Shown: positions 1-8,616, counted from the first letter of the stretch. The stretch is DNA of 64,000 nucleotides from G963665405 sp963665405 (GCA_963665405.2 OY762261.2:620001-684000); one strand, 5' to 3'. Numbers and translations: made by a program. The notes: generated by a model from the letters alone, not told the origin.

Positions 1-649
1 TTCCCGCGATAGCCTGCATCTTCCACTGCCTCGGGGTTCCCCGCCAGCCGAGGCACAGAAACCCGTAGACGGTCCGCATCCATCCGCCGCTCCTGTCGCG
101 GATCACCGCCAGGTCGGGCAGGAGCGCTATCAGCACGAATAGGGAGCTCGAGATCAGATAGGTCATGACGGCGGCGGGGTCCCAGATGAACGGCGAGCGA
201 ACGTTGATCCACACGCCCCGAGCGAAGTCGTACGGGAAGACCCACGACGCCGGGGCGAACAGCACGCGCCACGGCCGCCCGAGGTGGACCATCGGGGCCG
301 CCATCAACGCCGCGGTAAGCGAGAACACCGTGAGAACCTCGGCCGCCCTTGTAACGGGACGCCTCCACTCCGCCTGAGTCAGGCGAAGGATCGCCGAGAT
401 CATGATGCCGGCGTGGCTGATCCCGATCCAGAATACGAAGTTGACCATGAAGAAGCCCCAGAATACGGGGCGGTTCAGGCCCGTTACACCGACGCCCTTG
501 TTGACCATGTAGCCGAAGGAACCCACCCCGGCAAGGAAGACCAGAGTGAGAAAGGTCACCGCGGCAAGCCACCACGACGGCGTCCCGAGAACCGTCTTCA
601 GGAGATCGGCGTTTATTTGCTTCTGGGTTAGCTGAACGTGCTCTTGCAT
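1..649 (-). CDS. NrfD-family quinol-interacting membrane subunit of alternative complex III (partial)
   Basis: The reading frame starts at ATG 649 and runs off the left edge, so about 216 N-terminal residues are visible. It begins MQEHVQLTQKQINADLLKTV and then shows successive hydrophobic spans (WWLAAVTFLTLVFLAGVGSF, FWGFFMVNFVFWIGISHAG) and the LGRPWRVLFAP segment typical of NrfD/PsrC proteins. In the family these multi-spanning subunits bind quinol and may move protons. It is the second NrfD-type gene of the cluster, 126 bases after the first, as expected for ActC/ActF pairs in alternative complex III. Which of the two it is cannot be decided from this fragment. Genes for ActD and ActE, if present, would lie beyond the edge. 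Confidence 0.85.
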   Translation of the reverse strand, partial: MQEHVQLTQKQINADLLKTVLGTPSWWLAAVTFLTLVFLAGVGSFGYMVNKGVGVTGLNRPVFWGFFMVNFVFWIGISHAGIMISAILRLTQAEWRRPVTRAAEVLTVFSLTAALMAAPMVHLGRPWRVLFAPASWVFPYDFARGVWINVRSPFIWDPAAVMTYLISSSLFVLIALLPDLAVIRDRSGGWMRTVYGFLCLGWRGTPRQWKMQAIAG

Positions 650-775
650 TCTCTCGTTACGGCTCTCTTCGGTGAGGAATGACGGCGAGGGGGTCCACCC
701 CTCCGCGCTCCTCGTCCTCTACGTCACGACCCTCGTGGCGAGGCTCTTACCCACATCCATCCACGACATCCGCCT

Positions 776-2167
776 CTAGTCCGGCTTGCCCATTATGTGC
801 ACCTCCGTCCGATGGAAGCGCTTGTGCACGCTGTACAGCAGAAGCTCCTTCTGCTCCCACAGGTTCACCGCGGGGATCACCTTCGTGGCGAGCAGGTACA
901 CGAAGATCGAGCCCCCGATGATCCCAAGCATGATGAAAACGTCCGCGACGTCCGGCATATTGGCCACCGGGATGGCTTGCAGCTCGTGCTTGTCCTCGTC
1001 GGCCGCGACCTGATAGGCGGGCACGTAGACCCTGATCCGGTCGAAGAACGATCCGATGAGCACCGACGTGGCCAGCAACGGCGGACCCCACAGACTCCTG
1101 CGCACCCGGTTCCACATCATCGTGAACATCGGCACGATGAACAGCAACACGAAGGCCGCCATGAAGGCGGGCTGGTACGGCCCGACCATCAGCAGCTCGA
1201 GGACGGACTCCTGGCTGGGCTTGCTCCCGTACCAGAGGATGATGAAGCTGGAGAACCAGAACCAGAACCATAGTAGCGATAGGGCGAACATCAGCTTGCC
1301 CAGGCCCCAGAACTGGTCGAGTCCGATGTACCGCTTGTACGGGCCGAACCTCGCTATGAAGAACATAGCCAGCATGACCGTGGCGACGCCCGCCTGGAGC
1401 GAGTTCGCCGCATGGGTGGCCGGGTACAGGGCGTCGATCCACCCCGGCACCAGCGCCATGGCGAAGTCCACCGCGATCAGGAAGTGCACAGTGATGAGAA
1501 GCATGAAGTAGAACGACCCGGTCATCCCCATCCGGTGATACAGCATGTTCCACTGTTTCGACGTGCCCAGCCAGCCAAGAGCGAGACGGCCGTAGATCCG
1601 CTTGCGCCGTCCGGTTGCCGTGTCCCGAATGGCCGCGAAGTCGGGCAGTGAGGATAGATAGAGCAGCGCGAGACCCGTGAGGACAAGCGCTCCCAGCGCC
1701 AGAGACGCCCATATATGCGGCGAGAAGACCGGGACCTCTCCTTCGTGCCAGAACCAGAGGGATCTTCGCCCGTCGCTGAGCGGCGGGAGGACCCACAGAA
1801 GAGGTATGAAGACCAGGAGGTTGAACAGCCCCACCACGGCGAACAGCTCGGCCGGCCGCGAGATGCCGCGGCGCCAGTGGCCCTTGGCCATCCTGGGGAC
1901 GATCGCCACCATCGGGGCGGCCATGGCCGTCGTGAGGATGAAGGAGAACATGGCGGCGTAGTAGCCCCAGAACCTGGGGTTGTTGATGCCGTCGCCGAGA
2001 CGCATGACGAACCCGATTATCCCCAGGATCAGCAGGACACCGAACACCCCAAGCGCCAGCCTGTAGAGGTTGCCGGTCTCCTGGTGTCGACTGAGGATGT
2101 CTCGCGTGAGTCCCGCGGGCATCATCAGCGCCGAATGGCCGTTTTGCTGGCCATTCCGTTCATGCAT
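776..2167 (-). CDS. NrfD/PsrC-like membrane subunit of alternative complex III (ActC/ActF type)
   Basis: A 463-residue membrane protein with about ten hydrophobic spans (for example VFGVLLILGIIGFVMRLGD near the N-terminus and FIMLGIIGGSIFVYLLAT near the C-terminus). The length and the motifs HWRRGISRPAE and FGPYKRYIGLDQFWG fit the NrfD-like quinol-binding subunits of alternative complex III. I place the start at ATG 2167, because the ATG overlaps the TGA of the upstream Fe-S gene by 8 bases, suggesting translational coupling. The open frame continues 21 codons further upstream but those lie inside the Fe-S gene. Together with the cytochrome, Mo-like and Fe-S genes it would form the quinol:acceptor oxidoreductase in the cytoplasmic membrane. 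Assignment to ActC versus ActF is uncertain. Confidence 0.85.
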   Translation of the reverse strand: MHERNGQQNGHSALMMPAGLTRDILSRHQETGNLYRLALGVFGVLLILGIIGFVMRLGDGINNPRFWGYYAAMFSFILTTAMAAPMVAIVPRMAKGHWRRGISRPAELFAVVGLFNLLVFIPLLWVLPPLSDGRRSLWFWHEGEVPVFSPHIWASLALGALVLTGLALLYLSSLPDFAAIRDTATGRRKRIYGRLALGWLGTSKQWNMLYHRMGMTGSFYFMLLITVHFLIAVDFAMALVPGWIDALYPATHAANSLQAGVATVMLAMFFIARFGPYKRYIGLDQFWGLGKLMFALSLLWFWFWFSSFIILWYGSKPSQESVLELLMVGPYQPAFMAAFVLLFIVPMFTMMWNRVRRSLWGPPLLATSVLIGSFFDRIRVYVPAYQVAADEDKHELQAIPVANMPDVADVFIMLGIIGGSIFVYLLATKVIPAVNLWEQKELLLYSVHKRFHRTEVHIMGKPD

Positions 2168-2897
2168 GGGCCTCTTCCTTGGCCTCCTTGTCCACCTTCT
2201 TGAGATAGATGACGTTGGGCTTGGTGCCAACCTCTTCCCGCAGGTGATAGCCGCGGCCGTCGCTGGCCATCTCCTTTTCGGCGAGCTTCGAAACCTTGCT
2301 GCCGGGGTCGTTCAGGTCGCCCCAGAACAGCGTTTCAGTGGGGCAGGCGTTGACGCAAGCCGGGTTGAGCCCGCGGTCGCCGTCCTCGAGGTCGCTCCCG
2401 TCACGGGCGGCCTCCCGCTTGCTGCGCCGGATGCGCTGGATGCAGAAGGTGCACTTCTCCATGATGCCCCGGCTCCGTACCGTGACGTCCGGGTTGAGCT
2501 GGTTTTTCAGCTCGTCGGGCCATTCGGGCTCCCAGAAGTTGAAGTAGCGCACGTGGTACGGGCAGTTGTTGGCGCAGAAGCGGGTACCGATGCACCTGTT
2601 GTAGACCTGGACGTTGAGGCCTTCCTCGTTGTGATACGTCGCGAACACGGGGCAAACCGGCTCGCACGGGGCATCGCCGCAGTGCTGGCACATGACCGGA
2701 ATGAAGCGAGCCTTCACGTCCGGAAACTCGCCCTCCCAGTAGCGCTCGATGCGAATCCACTCGATGGCCCGACGCTCGTTGAACAGCTTCTCGCTGTTGA
2801 TCGGGACGTTGTTCTCCGACTGGCATGCCACGACGCAGGCCTGGCAGCCAATGCACTTGTCGATATCGACTACCATGCCCCATTTTTCCGGTGCCAT
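2160..2897 (-). CDS. Four-cluster ferredoxin-type Fe-S subunit (ActB2-like)
   Basis: A 245-residue iron-sulfur protein with four cysteine groups: DKCIGCQACVVACQ (about residues 13-27), QHCGDAPCEPVCPV, RCIGTRFCANNCPYHVRYF, and KCTFCIQRI with NPACVNACPTE. This is the pattern of NrfC/PsrB-type subunits that pass electrons among three or four Fe-S clusters. In canonical alternative complex III this domain is the C-terminal half of ActB; here it is a separate gene directly downstream of the molybdopterin-like half. I chose ATG 2897 because GGGAGGG lies 8 bases upstream; a TTG at 2912 would add five residues. It overlaps the next gene by 8 bases. Confidence 0.9.
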   Translation of the reverse strand: MAPEKWGMVVDIDKCIGCQACVVACQSENNVPINSEKLFNERRAIEWIRIERYWEGEFPDVKARFIPVMCQHCGDAPCEPVCPVFATYHNEEGLNVQVYNRCIGTRFCANNCPYHVRYFNFWEPEWPDELKNQLNPDVTVRSRGIMEKCTFCIQRIRRSKREAARDGSDLEDGDRGLNPACVNACPTETLFWGDLNDPGSKVSKLAEKEMASDGRGYHLREEVGTKPNVIYLKKVDKEAKEEAHA

Positions 2898-2961
2898 CCG
2901 TCGCCCTCCCAATCAGGTTGCCGTACACGGGCTGCCCCCGCACTTCGCTCTTAGTGTCTAG

Positions 2962-5259
2962 CTACGTATCGTTCGGCGTGATCTCGATGATCGCCCGCTC
3001 TTCGTCCTCGGCCAGCTGCTCCTTGGTGTTCTCGAACTTCGGCAGCCGCTCCCAATTGCCTGTCTTCTCGATCCGGACCCTGGTGGCGGCCCACGCCAGG
3101 GCGCCGGTCTCGTCGTCGACCAGGTCGGGGGCGAGGATGGACAGCACGTTCGAGCCTCGATTCTCGGCGTAACGTCCTCCGGCCGAATGGCCCTGTCCGA
3201 CGGGAATGGACACCACGTCCGGCGACATGCCGGGATGGGGATACGCGAGGGCCTCGATACCTTCTCGGGCCTGTCCGTCCCGCCCATGGGTAGAGATGAC
3301 CCTGACTACATCGCCCTCTTCGATGCCCATCTCCCTGGCGACCCCGATGTTGATCTCGACCCAGGTCCGCCAGACGGCGGTGGTGATGGGATCCGGCGCC
3401 GCCTGCAGCCAGGGCAAGCGGGCGCCGCTGCCGTCGCCGAGGGAGGTGGAGGCGAACGGGATTAGGTGGAACGTCCTCCCCGCGCCGCTCGGCCGGTCGA
3501 ACCGTGCCGCCGGAGGGCCGCTGGGAAGGGCCGGTGGTCCGGCCGGTCCGGCGGTCGAAACCGCTCCGGTGTCCCACCATCCGCCGCGCTGGAGCACGCC
3601 GTTCCAGAAGCCGCTAAAGCTGCTCGCCGTGACGGAGCCGTCACCCTTGTCAAATAGCTGCAGTGCCCCGTCCTTGAGAATGTCCTTGAAGGTCTGACCC
3701 TTGAGGCCCAGGTCCAGCTCGAGCGCCTGGGCCGCCGACATCAGCACTTCGGCGAAGTTCCTGGTGCCGAGGTGTTCGCCTCGCCCCTCGAAGAACGGGC
3801 GGACGACCGGCTGCTGGAATCCCACCGTCTGGTAGCCCGGCCCGGGGTCCGGCACGTCGCTTCCCCAGTCCTCCAGATAGCTGTGCTCCGGGAGCACGAG
3901 GTCGGCCATCGCCGTCGTATCGTCCATGTGCCCGGAGAAGCTGAAGATGAAGGGCACTTTGAACGTCGCCGCCCCGAACCTGTTGGCTCCGGGAATCCCG
4001 TACATCGGGTCGGCGCCCCGCACCATCATCACCTTTACGTCGCCCCGGTTCATGTCGGCGACGAGCTGCTGCCACTGAGAGTACGAGGCGGTGGCCGGGG
4101 CACGCGGCACGTTGTCCAGCGCCGGCGGGGGGTTGAATATCACTCCCCCCGGGACGCCGACGCTCTCGACCAGGTAGTTGAGCGAGTAGATGGCCTGGAG
4201 GTTGAACAGGCCGTTCGTATGGGCCGCGGCCGAGCCGCCACCGATCGCCAGCGCCGGGCGGTGAGCGGCGAAATCTCTGGCCACTTCGCGGATTCTCTCG
4301 ACGGGCACACCGACGTTGCCGGTAACGATCTCAGGGGCGAACCTGCCGAGATTCAGGCCACCGGAGGTCAACGCCTCTGCGGCTGCACGGTTCCCCAGGC
4401 CCTCGGAGACGATGACCTGGGCCATGCTAAGGGCCAGCTCGCCCTCCATTCCGGGCCTTACGAACAGCCACCGATCGGCGCTGGCCGCTGTCATGGAGAA
4501 GCGCGATTCTACCTGGACGAAGGTCCCTCGCTCCCGGTCGCCCTGGCGGAACTGGCCGTATCCCCGAGCATACCGTACCGGAGAGATCCAGGAGCCGAGG
4601 AAGTCGGCGCCAAAGGACAGGAGATAGCTCGTGTTCTCGATGTCGAAGTCCGGCATGACGTCCTGGCCGTAAACCTGTTTCATCGCCGCGCGAAGATTGG
4701 TCCTCTCCAGGGGCTCGTAGGGCATGTGACGGCCACCGAACCTGGAGACGAAGCTCTCGACCACCGTGCCCAGATGCGAGCCCACCGGGTCGGTGACCAT
4801 GACCATCCCTGTCTGGTCGCCGCTCTGCTGGAGCAGATCGAGCTGGTGGACCAGGCGCCCGATCGCATCGGACCAGCTGATCTCGTCCCACTGGCCGGCG
4901 CCACGCTCTCCGACTCGAACCAACGGCCCGCTGATCCGGTCGGGATGGTACAGATCCTGGAGTCCGGCCTCGCAGCGGGCGCTGTGCTTGCCGCGGTTTA
5001 TCGGATAGTCGACGTTCCCTTCGACCTTCTTGGCTCGGCCCTCCATCACCCGTACGACGACCCCCTCGCTGGTCGGGCATTGGCGGCACAGCGTCGCGTA
5101 CCAGTTGTCGAGCCCAGTGACGAGGTCCTCCGGCATTTCGAGCGGCGACTGGACCAGCAGCTCCTGCTCGGGCACGCCGCACGCCTGAAAGACAACCGCG
5201 CCGGCGGCTCCGCCGCCGAGTACGGTCAGGAACTGTCTCCTTGTCAAGCGGTCTTTCAT
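2962..5259 (-). CDS. Molybdopterin-oxidoreductase-like subunit ActB1 of alternative complex III
   Basis: A 765-residue protein with a Tat-type signal (TRRQFLTVLGGGAAGA) ending in a lipobox-like VVFQAC, so probably exported and lipid-anchored. The body has the molybdopterin oxidoreductase fold (IGGGSAAAHTNG, MMVRGADPMYGIPGAN, VLPEHSYLEDWGSD, and a C-terminal dinucleotide-binding-like domain). At the position of the N-terminal [4Fe-4S] motif it reads CRQCPTSE...ARC, so one of the four expected cysteines is Glu. Loss of this cluster, with no Mo cofactor, is known for ActB of alternative complex III, where this half is structural. The gene lies between the pentahaem cytochrome and the Fe-S subunit. 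A true Mo enzyme of the polysulfide/arsenate reductase group is the less likely alternative. Confidence 0.85.
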   Translation of the reverse strand: MKDRLTRRQFLTVLGGGAAGAVVFQACGVPEQELLVQSPLEMPEDLVTGLDNWYATLCRQCPTSEGVVVRVMEGRAKKVEGNVDYPINRGKHSARCEAGLQDLYHPDRISGPLVRVGERGAGQWDEISWSDAIGRLVHQLDLLQQSGDQTGMVMVTDPVGSHLGTVVESFVSRFGGRHMPYEPLERTNLRAAMKQVYGQDVMPDFDIENTSYLLSFGADFLGSWISPVRYARGYGQFRQGDRERGTFVQVESRFSMTAASADRWLFVRPGMEGELALSMAQVIVSEGLGNRAAAEALTSGGLNLGRFAPEIVTGNVGVPVERIREVARDFAAHRPALAIGGGSAAAHTNGLFNLQAIYSLNYLVESVGVPGGVIFNPPPALDNVPRAPATASYSQWQQLVADMNRGDVKVMMVRGADPMYGIPGANRFGAATFKVPFIFSFSGHMDDTTAMADLVLPEHSYLEDWGSDVPDPGPGYQTVGFQQPVVRPFFEGRGEHLGTRNFAEVLMSAAQALELDLGLKGQTFKDILKDGALQLFDKGDGSVTASSFSGFWNGVLQRGGWWDTGAVSTAGPAGPPALPSGPPAARFDRPSGAGRTFHLIPFASTSLGDGSGARLPWLQAAPDPITTAVWRTWVEINIGVAREMGIEEGDVVRVISTHGRDGQAREGIEALAYPHPGMSPDVVSIPVGQGHSAGGRYAENRGSNVLSILAPDLVDDETGALAWAATRVRIEKTGNWERLPKFENTKEQLAEDEERAIIEITPNDT

Positions 5260-5266
5260 GGGCCTT

Positions 5267-5875
5267 CTAGTAGTGGCACGTCGTGCAGTCGGTTGGAGCG
5301 CTGTTGTCGCGATGGCAGTCGACGCAGTCGCCCATCTTAAGCGAGCGCACCTGCCTCACTTTGGTCATCGCGCCGACGTCTCCGTGGCAGATCGCACACG
5401 TCTGGGCGATCGACTCGCCCTCCTTGGCAAAGAACCTGATATGGGGCTCGTGGACGAACTGCACGTGGTCCGGAACGCGATGGACCCGCACCCAATCGAT
5501 CGGCCTGTCGTTGGCGTCAAACGCGCGTAGCTTCTCGACCTCGGCGAGTCCGTCGCCGACGACCTTGTGGCACGCCATGCAGAGCCCCACCGCCGGGATC
5601 GTGGCCGCCGCGCCTATCGTCACGTTCCTGTGGCAGAAGGTGCAGTCGAGACCCAGGTCCTGCACGTGGACCGTGTGCGGGAACGCGATGGGCTGATCGG
5701 GCCCCTCGTCGAAGCCGAAGACGGAGAGGGGTCTGCCGAGCCAGGCTGAGATGACGAACAGCTGGACTCCGATGAAAACGGCGAGGATAAGAAGGCTGGC
5801 GACGGACAATGTTCCCATCTTGAGCAGGGAACTGCGCGAGGGCTTCTTGTAATCGCCTGGGATCAAGGCGAGCAA
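5267..5875 (-). CDS. Membrane-anchored pentahaem cytochrome c (ActA-like)
   Basis: A 202-residue protein with one N-terminal membrane anchor (about residues 21-46, VASLLILAVFIGVQLFVISA) and five CxxCH haem-binding motifs: CTFCH, CMACH, CAICH, CVDCH and CTTCH. Additional histidines (FPHTVH, HEPHIRF) can serve as distal ligands. Five c-type haems and position at the head of the cluster match ActA, which carries electrons from the Fe-S chain to the terminal oxidase or a mobile carrier. The stop lies 7 bases before the ActB1 start. The start is uncertain: TTG 5875 gives the length stated, while TTG 5866 has an AGGA at better spacing. Confidence 0.88.
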   Translation of the reverse strand: MLALIPGDYKKPSRSSLLKMGTLSVASLLILAVFIGVQLFVISAWLGRPLSVFGFDEGPDQPIAFPHTVHVQDLGLDCTFCHRNVTIGAAATIPAVGLCMACHKVVGDGLAEVEKLRAFDANDRPIDWVRVHRVPDHVQFVHEPHIRFFAKEGESIAQTCAICHGDVGAMTKVRQVRSLKMGDCVDCHRDNSAPTDCTTCHY

Positions 5876-6028
5876 ATCCTATTCGGCACGGGTCTACCGG
5901 CGCAATTTGCCAGCCGGCGTCGGGCTGGCCTCATAATCGTGGCGAGGGCGCGCTCCGCCACTACGTAATTTCCGCTGTTGGAGGAGTGGCGTTCAGGAGC
6001 CACCGAGACGGCCCCGCACCAATCCGTC

Positions 6029-6277
6029 CTAGATCCAGAAATCTTCCCAGATGAGTCGAAGCACTTGGGCCAGCTGCACCACTTCGGAGAGTACGTAGAC
6101 CCCGAGACCGAAGGACGCGACGGCCAGCCCGTAGAACATTGGGCGGAGCTTCTGCGCGGCTCGCGGTATGTGATGGGAGCCTACGAGGGAAGGGACGAGC
6201 ATGTGGCCGATGATCCAGTTGGTGGCGAATACTATCACCAGGACGACCATCCACCAAGCTTGTCGATCTCGCTCCAC
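6029..6277 (-). CDS. Small two-span membrane protein at the head of the respiratory operon; probably frameshifted
   Basis: From GTG 6277 the frame encodes 82 residues with two hydrophobic segments (MVVLVIVFATNWIIGHMLVP and MFYGLAVASFGLGVYVLSEV). No ribosome site precedes this GTG. In another frame an ATG at 6309 follows a good AAGAGG site and reads MDPTPLLANYQWSEIDKLGG, ending at a TGA after 24 codons, exactly where the membrane protein frame takes over. A single extra base near 6258-6262 would join the two into a product of about 92 residues. I do not recognise the family; its place between promoter and actA suggests a small accessory subunit of the complex. Confidence 0.5.
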   Translation of the reverse strand: MERDRQAWWMVVLVIVFATNWIIGHMLVPSLVGSHHIPRAAQKLRPMFYGLAVASFGLGVYVLSEVVQLAQVLRLIWEDFWI

Positions 6278-6357
6278 TGGTAGTTGGCCAGCAGCGGGGT
6301 GGGGTCCATTGGCAACCTCTTGGGGCGGCGACTCGCTTCGGGATGGGGCCGAAGCCG

Positions 6358-6392
6358 TGTGAAAAGTATCACAGCGGCCGTTTGGGTGTCAA
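6358..6392 (-). promoter_or_regulatory. Promoter of the alternative complex III operon with CRP-type operator
   Basis: On the minus strand the sequence reads TTGACA (6392-6387), an 18-base spacer and TACTTT (6368-6363), a strong sigma-70-type promoter about 55 bases before the first ribosome site. The -10 box is the centre of the perfect palindrome TGTGATACTTTTCACA (6358-6373), identical in form to the consensus TGTGA-N6-TCACA bound by CRP/FNR-family regulators. A site covering the -10 box would be expected to repress. The regulator itself is not in the window. Confidence 0.7.
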
Positions 6393-6514
6393 GAGGACGG
6401 ACCCTCAGAATCGGGGCAGCGCGAGCGGGCACGTCCGGCGTCGGGCCCCTCGACGAGAACCTCAGGCGGTGCCTTCTTGACACTCAGCGCAACATATCGC
6501 CCCTTTCGCAGGTA

Positions 6515-6544
6515 TTGACAGATGTCGCCTGGTTCGTGCATAAT
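6515..6544 (+). promoter_or_regulatory. Promoter of the HTH/PIN toxin-antitoxin pair
   Basis: TTGACA at 6515-6520, an 18-base spacer and CATAAT at 6539-6544. It lies 29 bases upstream of the antitoxin start and fires away from the respiratory operon promoter, about 120 bases apart. Confidence 0.55.
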
Positions 6545-6573
6545 GGCACAGATCGTCTGGAAAGGGGAGAGCT

Positions 6574-6975
6574 TTGGAGAGACCAGGGTACCTCTACATC
6601 AAGGAGGCGGCAGTGCAGTACGACGTAAGTCGGAGCAAGCTCTACCGCCTGATCCAGGCCGGACGGGTCCGAACCGCAGCCGACCCGCGAGACCGGCGGG
6701 CGACGCTGTTGCGGGTCGAGGACCTGGAAGAGTACTTCCGATTTGCTCCCGACGAGGCGGAAGAAACGATGGGCTATACAACAGAGGACAGGTACACGAC
6801 GGAGGCCGGTGGGACATTGACAGCAGCCTGGCGCGTCAGGATCGACAAGCTGCGCGCTCGCACGGCCATTGGTGGCCGTTTGGGCTGCGACAGCGTAGAC
6901 ATCATCCGGGAAGCGAGGGAGGCGCGCGACGACCAGCTTGATGGCTCGATCTCCGGCGACCGTCGGGGCGGCTAG
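6574..6975 (+). CDS. Antitoxin with MerR/excisionase-type helix-turn-helix
   Basis: A 133-residue protein starting at TTG 6574 behind GGGGAGAG. Residues 6-55 (YLYIKEAAVQYDVSRSKLYR, then a loop and LLRVEDLEEYF) form the small winged HTH seen in excisionase and MerR-like DNA-binding domains. The remaining half is charged and probably unstructured, as expected for a toxin-neutralising tail. The PIN-domain gene follows three bases after its stop, so the two are almost certainly one operon. By analogy with type II systems it should bind the promoter just upstream and hold the toxin. A stand-alone DNA-binding regulator is the alternative. Confidence 0.75.
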   Translation: MERPGYLYIKEAAVQYDVSRSKLYRLIQAGRVRTAADPRDRRATLLRVEDLEEYFRFAPDEAEETMGYTTEDRYTTEAGGTLTAAWRVRIDKLRARTAIGGRLGCDSVDIIREAREARDDQLDGSISGDRRGG

Positions 6976-6978
6976 CGC

Positions 6979-7407
6979 GTGACCGTCGTAGTCGACGCCA
7001 GCGTCGCTCTCAAGTGGACCCTCGAGGAGAAGCACACTGAGGACGCCCTGGCGCTTTGGGACCTATGGCAAGACCGTGGCGAGACAGTGATAGCGCCCCC
7101 GCTGTTCAGGTCGGAGGTGACCAACGTTCTGCACCGGCACGTCCGGCGCGGACAGGTCGGCGCGAGCGAGGCGGACGAGATCGTCAGCTCCCTGGTGGAG
7201 CTTATCGCCGTCAGGGAGCCTGTGGGGCTGTACGCCAGGGCGCTCCGCTTCGCCTACGCGCGGAGGCTGGGTGCCGCGTACGACGCGATCTATATGTCGC
7301 TGGCGGACTTCGAGGGCTGCGAGCTGTGGACCGCGGATTTGAAGCTGGTTCGCGCGGTGCAGCCGGAGTTTCCGTTCGTCCGCTCCATCAAGGAGACCCC
7401 GGGCTAG
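6979..7407 (+). CDS. PIN-domain ribonuclease toxin (VapC-like)
   Basis: A 142-residue PIN protein starting at GTG 6979. The acidic residues of the metal site are visible: Asp in VVVDASVALKW (residue 6), Glu in FRSEVTNVL (about 46), Asp in GAAYDAIYMSLAD (about 100) and Asp in ELWTADLKL (about 118). Such proteins cut RNA, often tRNA or rRNA, when released from their antitoxin. Length and four-acid arrangement are typical for the family. It directly follows the HTH antitoxin gene. The target RNA cannot be predicted. Confidence 0.85.
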   Translation: MTVVVDASVALKWTLEEKHTEDALALWDLWQDRGETVIAPPLFRSEVTNVLHRHVRRGQVGASEADEIVSSLVELIAVREPVGLYARALRFAYARRLGAAYDAIYMSLADFEGCELWTADLKLVRAVQPEFPFVRSIKETPG

Positions 7408-7441
7408 TATCTCGCGGCCCGCGCGCCCAGGCTATGGCCGA

Positions 7442-8611
7442 TCAGGACAGCAGCTCCAGATTCTTGAGGCCCGAGCCGGTGTTCAGAAGCAGGATCCTCT
7501 CCTCTGCCGACACGTCCCCTTGTGCCAGCAGCTTCTCCAGCGCCGCAGCGGTAGCCGCACCTTCCGGGCAGACGATCAGTCCCTCCAACGACGCGATCTG
7601 TTTGACGTAGGAGACGATCTCCTCGTCGGATACAGTGAGAGCGGTCCCCCGGCTCTCCCGTATCGCGTTGAGTATCAGGTAGTCTCCGACGGCCGAGGGC
7701 ACGCGGATCCCGGCGGCGACGGTCCGAGCATCCTCCCAGGGGTCGGCGAACTCGTCGCCCTGGCGAAAGGCCCGGACGATCGGGGCACAGCCCTCCGCCT
7801 GGACACAGACCATCCTCGGGCGGCGGCTGTCGACCCATCCGAGCTTCTCCATCTCGTCGAACGCCTTCCACATCCCGACGATGCCGGTCCCTCCCCCTGT
7901 GGGGTAGACGATCACGTCGGGCAGGGTCCATCCCATCTGCTCGGCGATCTCATAGCCCATCGTCTTCTTGCCCTCGACCCGATAGGGCTCGCGCAGGGTG
8001 GAGAGGTCGAAGAGGCCGTTGTCCTCGGCCGTACGACGCGACTCCCTCCCCGCCCGGTCTATCAGGCCGTCGACGAGGACCAGCGTCGCTCCAGTAAGGG
8101 CCACCTCCTTGAGGTTGGCTTCGGGCGCGTCTCGGGGCATGAAGACGTGCGCGTCGATGCCCGCGCGGGCGGCGTAGGCGGCTAGCGCTCCTCCGGCGTT
8201 GCCGGCCGAGGGAACGGTCACGCCATCGACTCCCAGCTCTTTAGCCCTGGACACCGCGGCCGAGAGCCCGCGGGCCTTGAAAGAGGCCGTCGGGTTCAGC
8301 CCCTCGTCCTTCATGTATAGAGATCTGCAACCCAGGCGGCGTGCGAGGCTCGGGACCTCGACGATCGGTGTGAAACCCTCTCCGAGGCTGACGACGTTCT
8401 CCGGATCGCGGACCGGCATAACCTCGAAGTAGCGCCACATGTCCGGCTGACGGTCGCGGAGCATCTCCCGTTTTAGGGCACGGCCCGCGGCATCCAGGTC
8501 GTACCTGGCATAGAGGACCTTGCCGCAGCTCGCGCAGGTGCCGTGCAGTTCGTCGGCGCTCGTGTCGACTCCGCAGTAGGTGCACTCCAGGTGGGTGAGG
8601 TAGTTTTTCAT
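7442..8611 (-). CDS. Threonine synthase-like PLP lyase
   Basis: A 389-residue fold-type II PLP enzyme. It opens with a zinc-ribbon-like CTYCG...CASCG pair (residues 10-31), common in longer threonine synthases. The PLP lysine lies in NPTASFKARGLSAAVSRA, the serine/asparagine loop in TVPSAGNAGGALAAYAARAG, and the phosphate-binding glycines in YPTGGGTGIVGMWKAF. The start is ATG 8611; an open frame extends 30 codons upstream into the divergent promoter region and is rejected. Family members turn phosphohomoserine into threonine, but related ammonia-lyases share these motifs. The divergent neighbour is a PLP aminotransferase, so a role in a dedicated amino acid pathway is possible. Confidence 0.8.
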   Translation of the reverse strand: MKNYLTHLECTYCGVDTSADELHGTCASCGKVLYARYDLDAAGRALKREMLRDRQPDMWRYFEVMPVRDPENVVSLGEGFTPIVEVPSLARRLGCRSLYMKDEGLNPTASFKARGLSAAVSRAKELGVDGVTVPSAGNAGGALAAYAARAGIDAHVFMPRDAPEANLKEVALTGATLVLVDGLIDRAGRESRRTAEDNGLFDLSTLREPYRVEGKKTMGYEIAEQMGWTLPDVIVYPTGGGTGIVGMWKAFDEMEKLGWVDSRRPRMVCVQAEGCAPIVRAFRQGDEFADPWEDARTVAAGIRVPSAVGDYLILNAIRESRGTALTVSDEEIVSYVKQIASLEGLIVCPEGAATAAALEKLLAQGDVSAEERILLLNTGSGLKNLELLS

Positions 8612-8616
8612 CGATG

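Noticed and set aside
5909..5929. Hairpin GCCAGCC...GGCTGGC as a terminator
   Set aside because: It lies inside the respiratory operon between the small membrane gene and actA, and no T run follows on the minus strand. It could affect mRNA stability, but nothing more can be supported.
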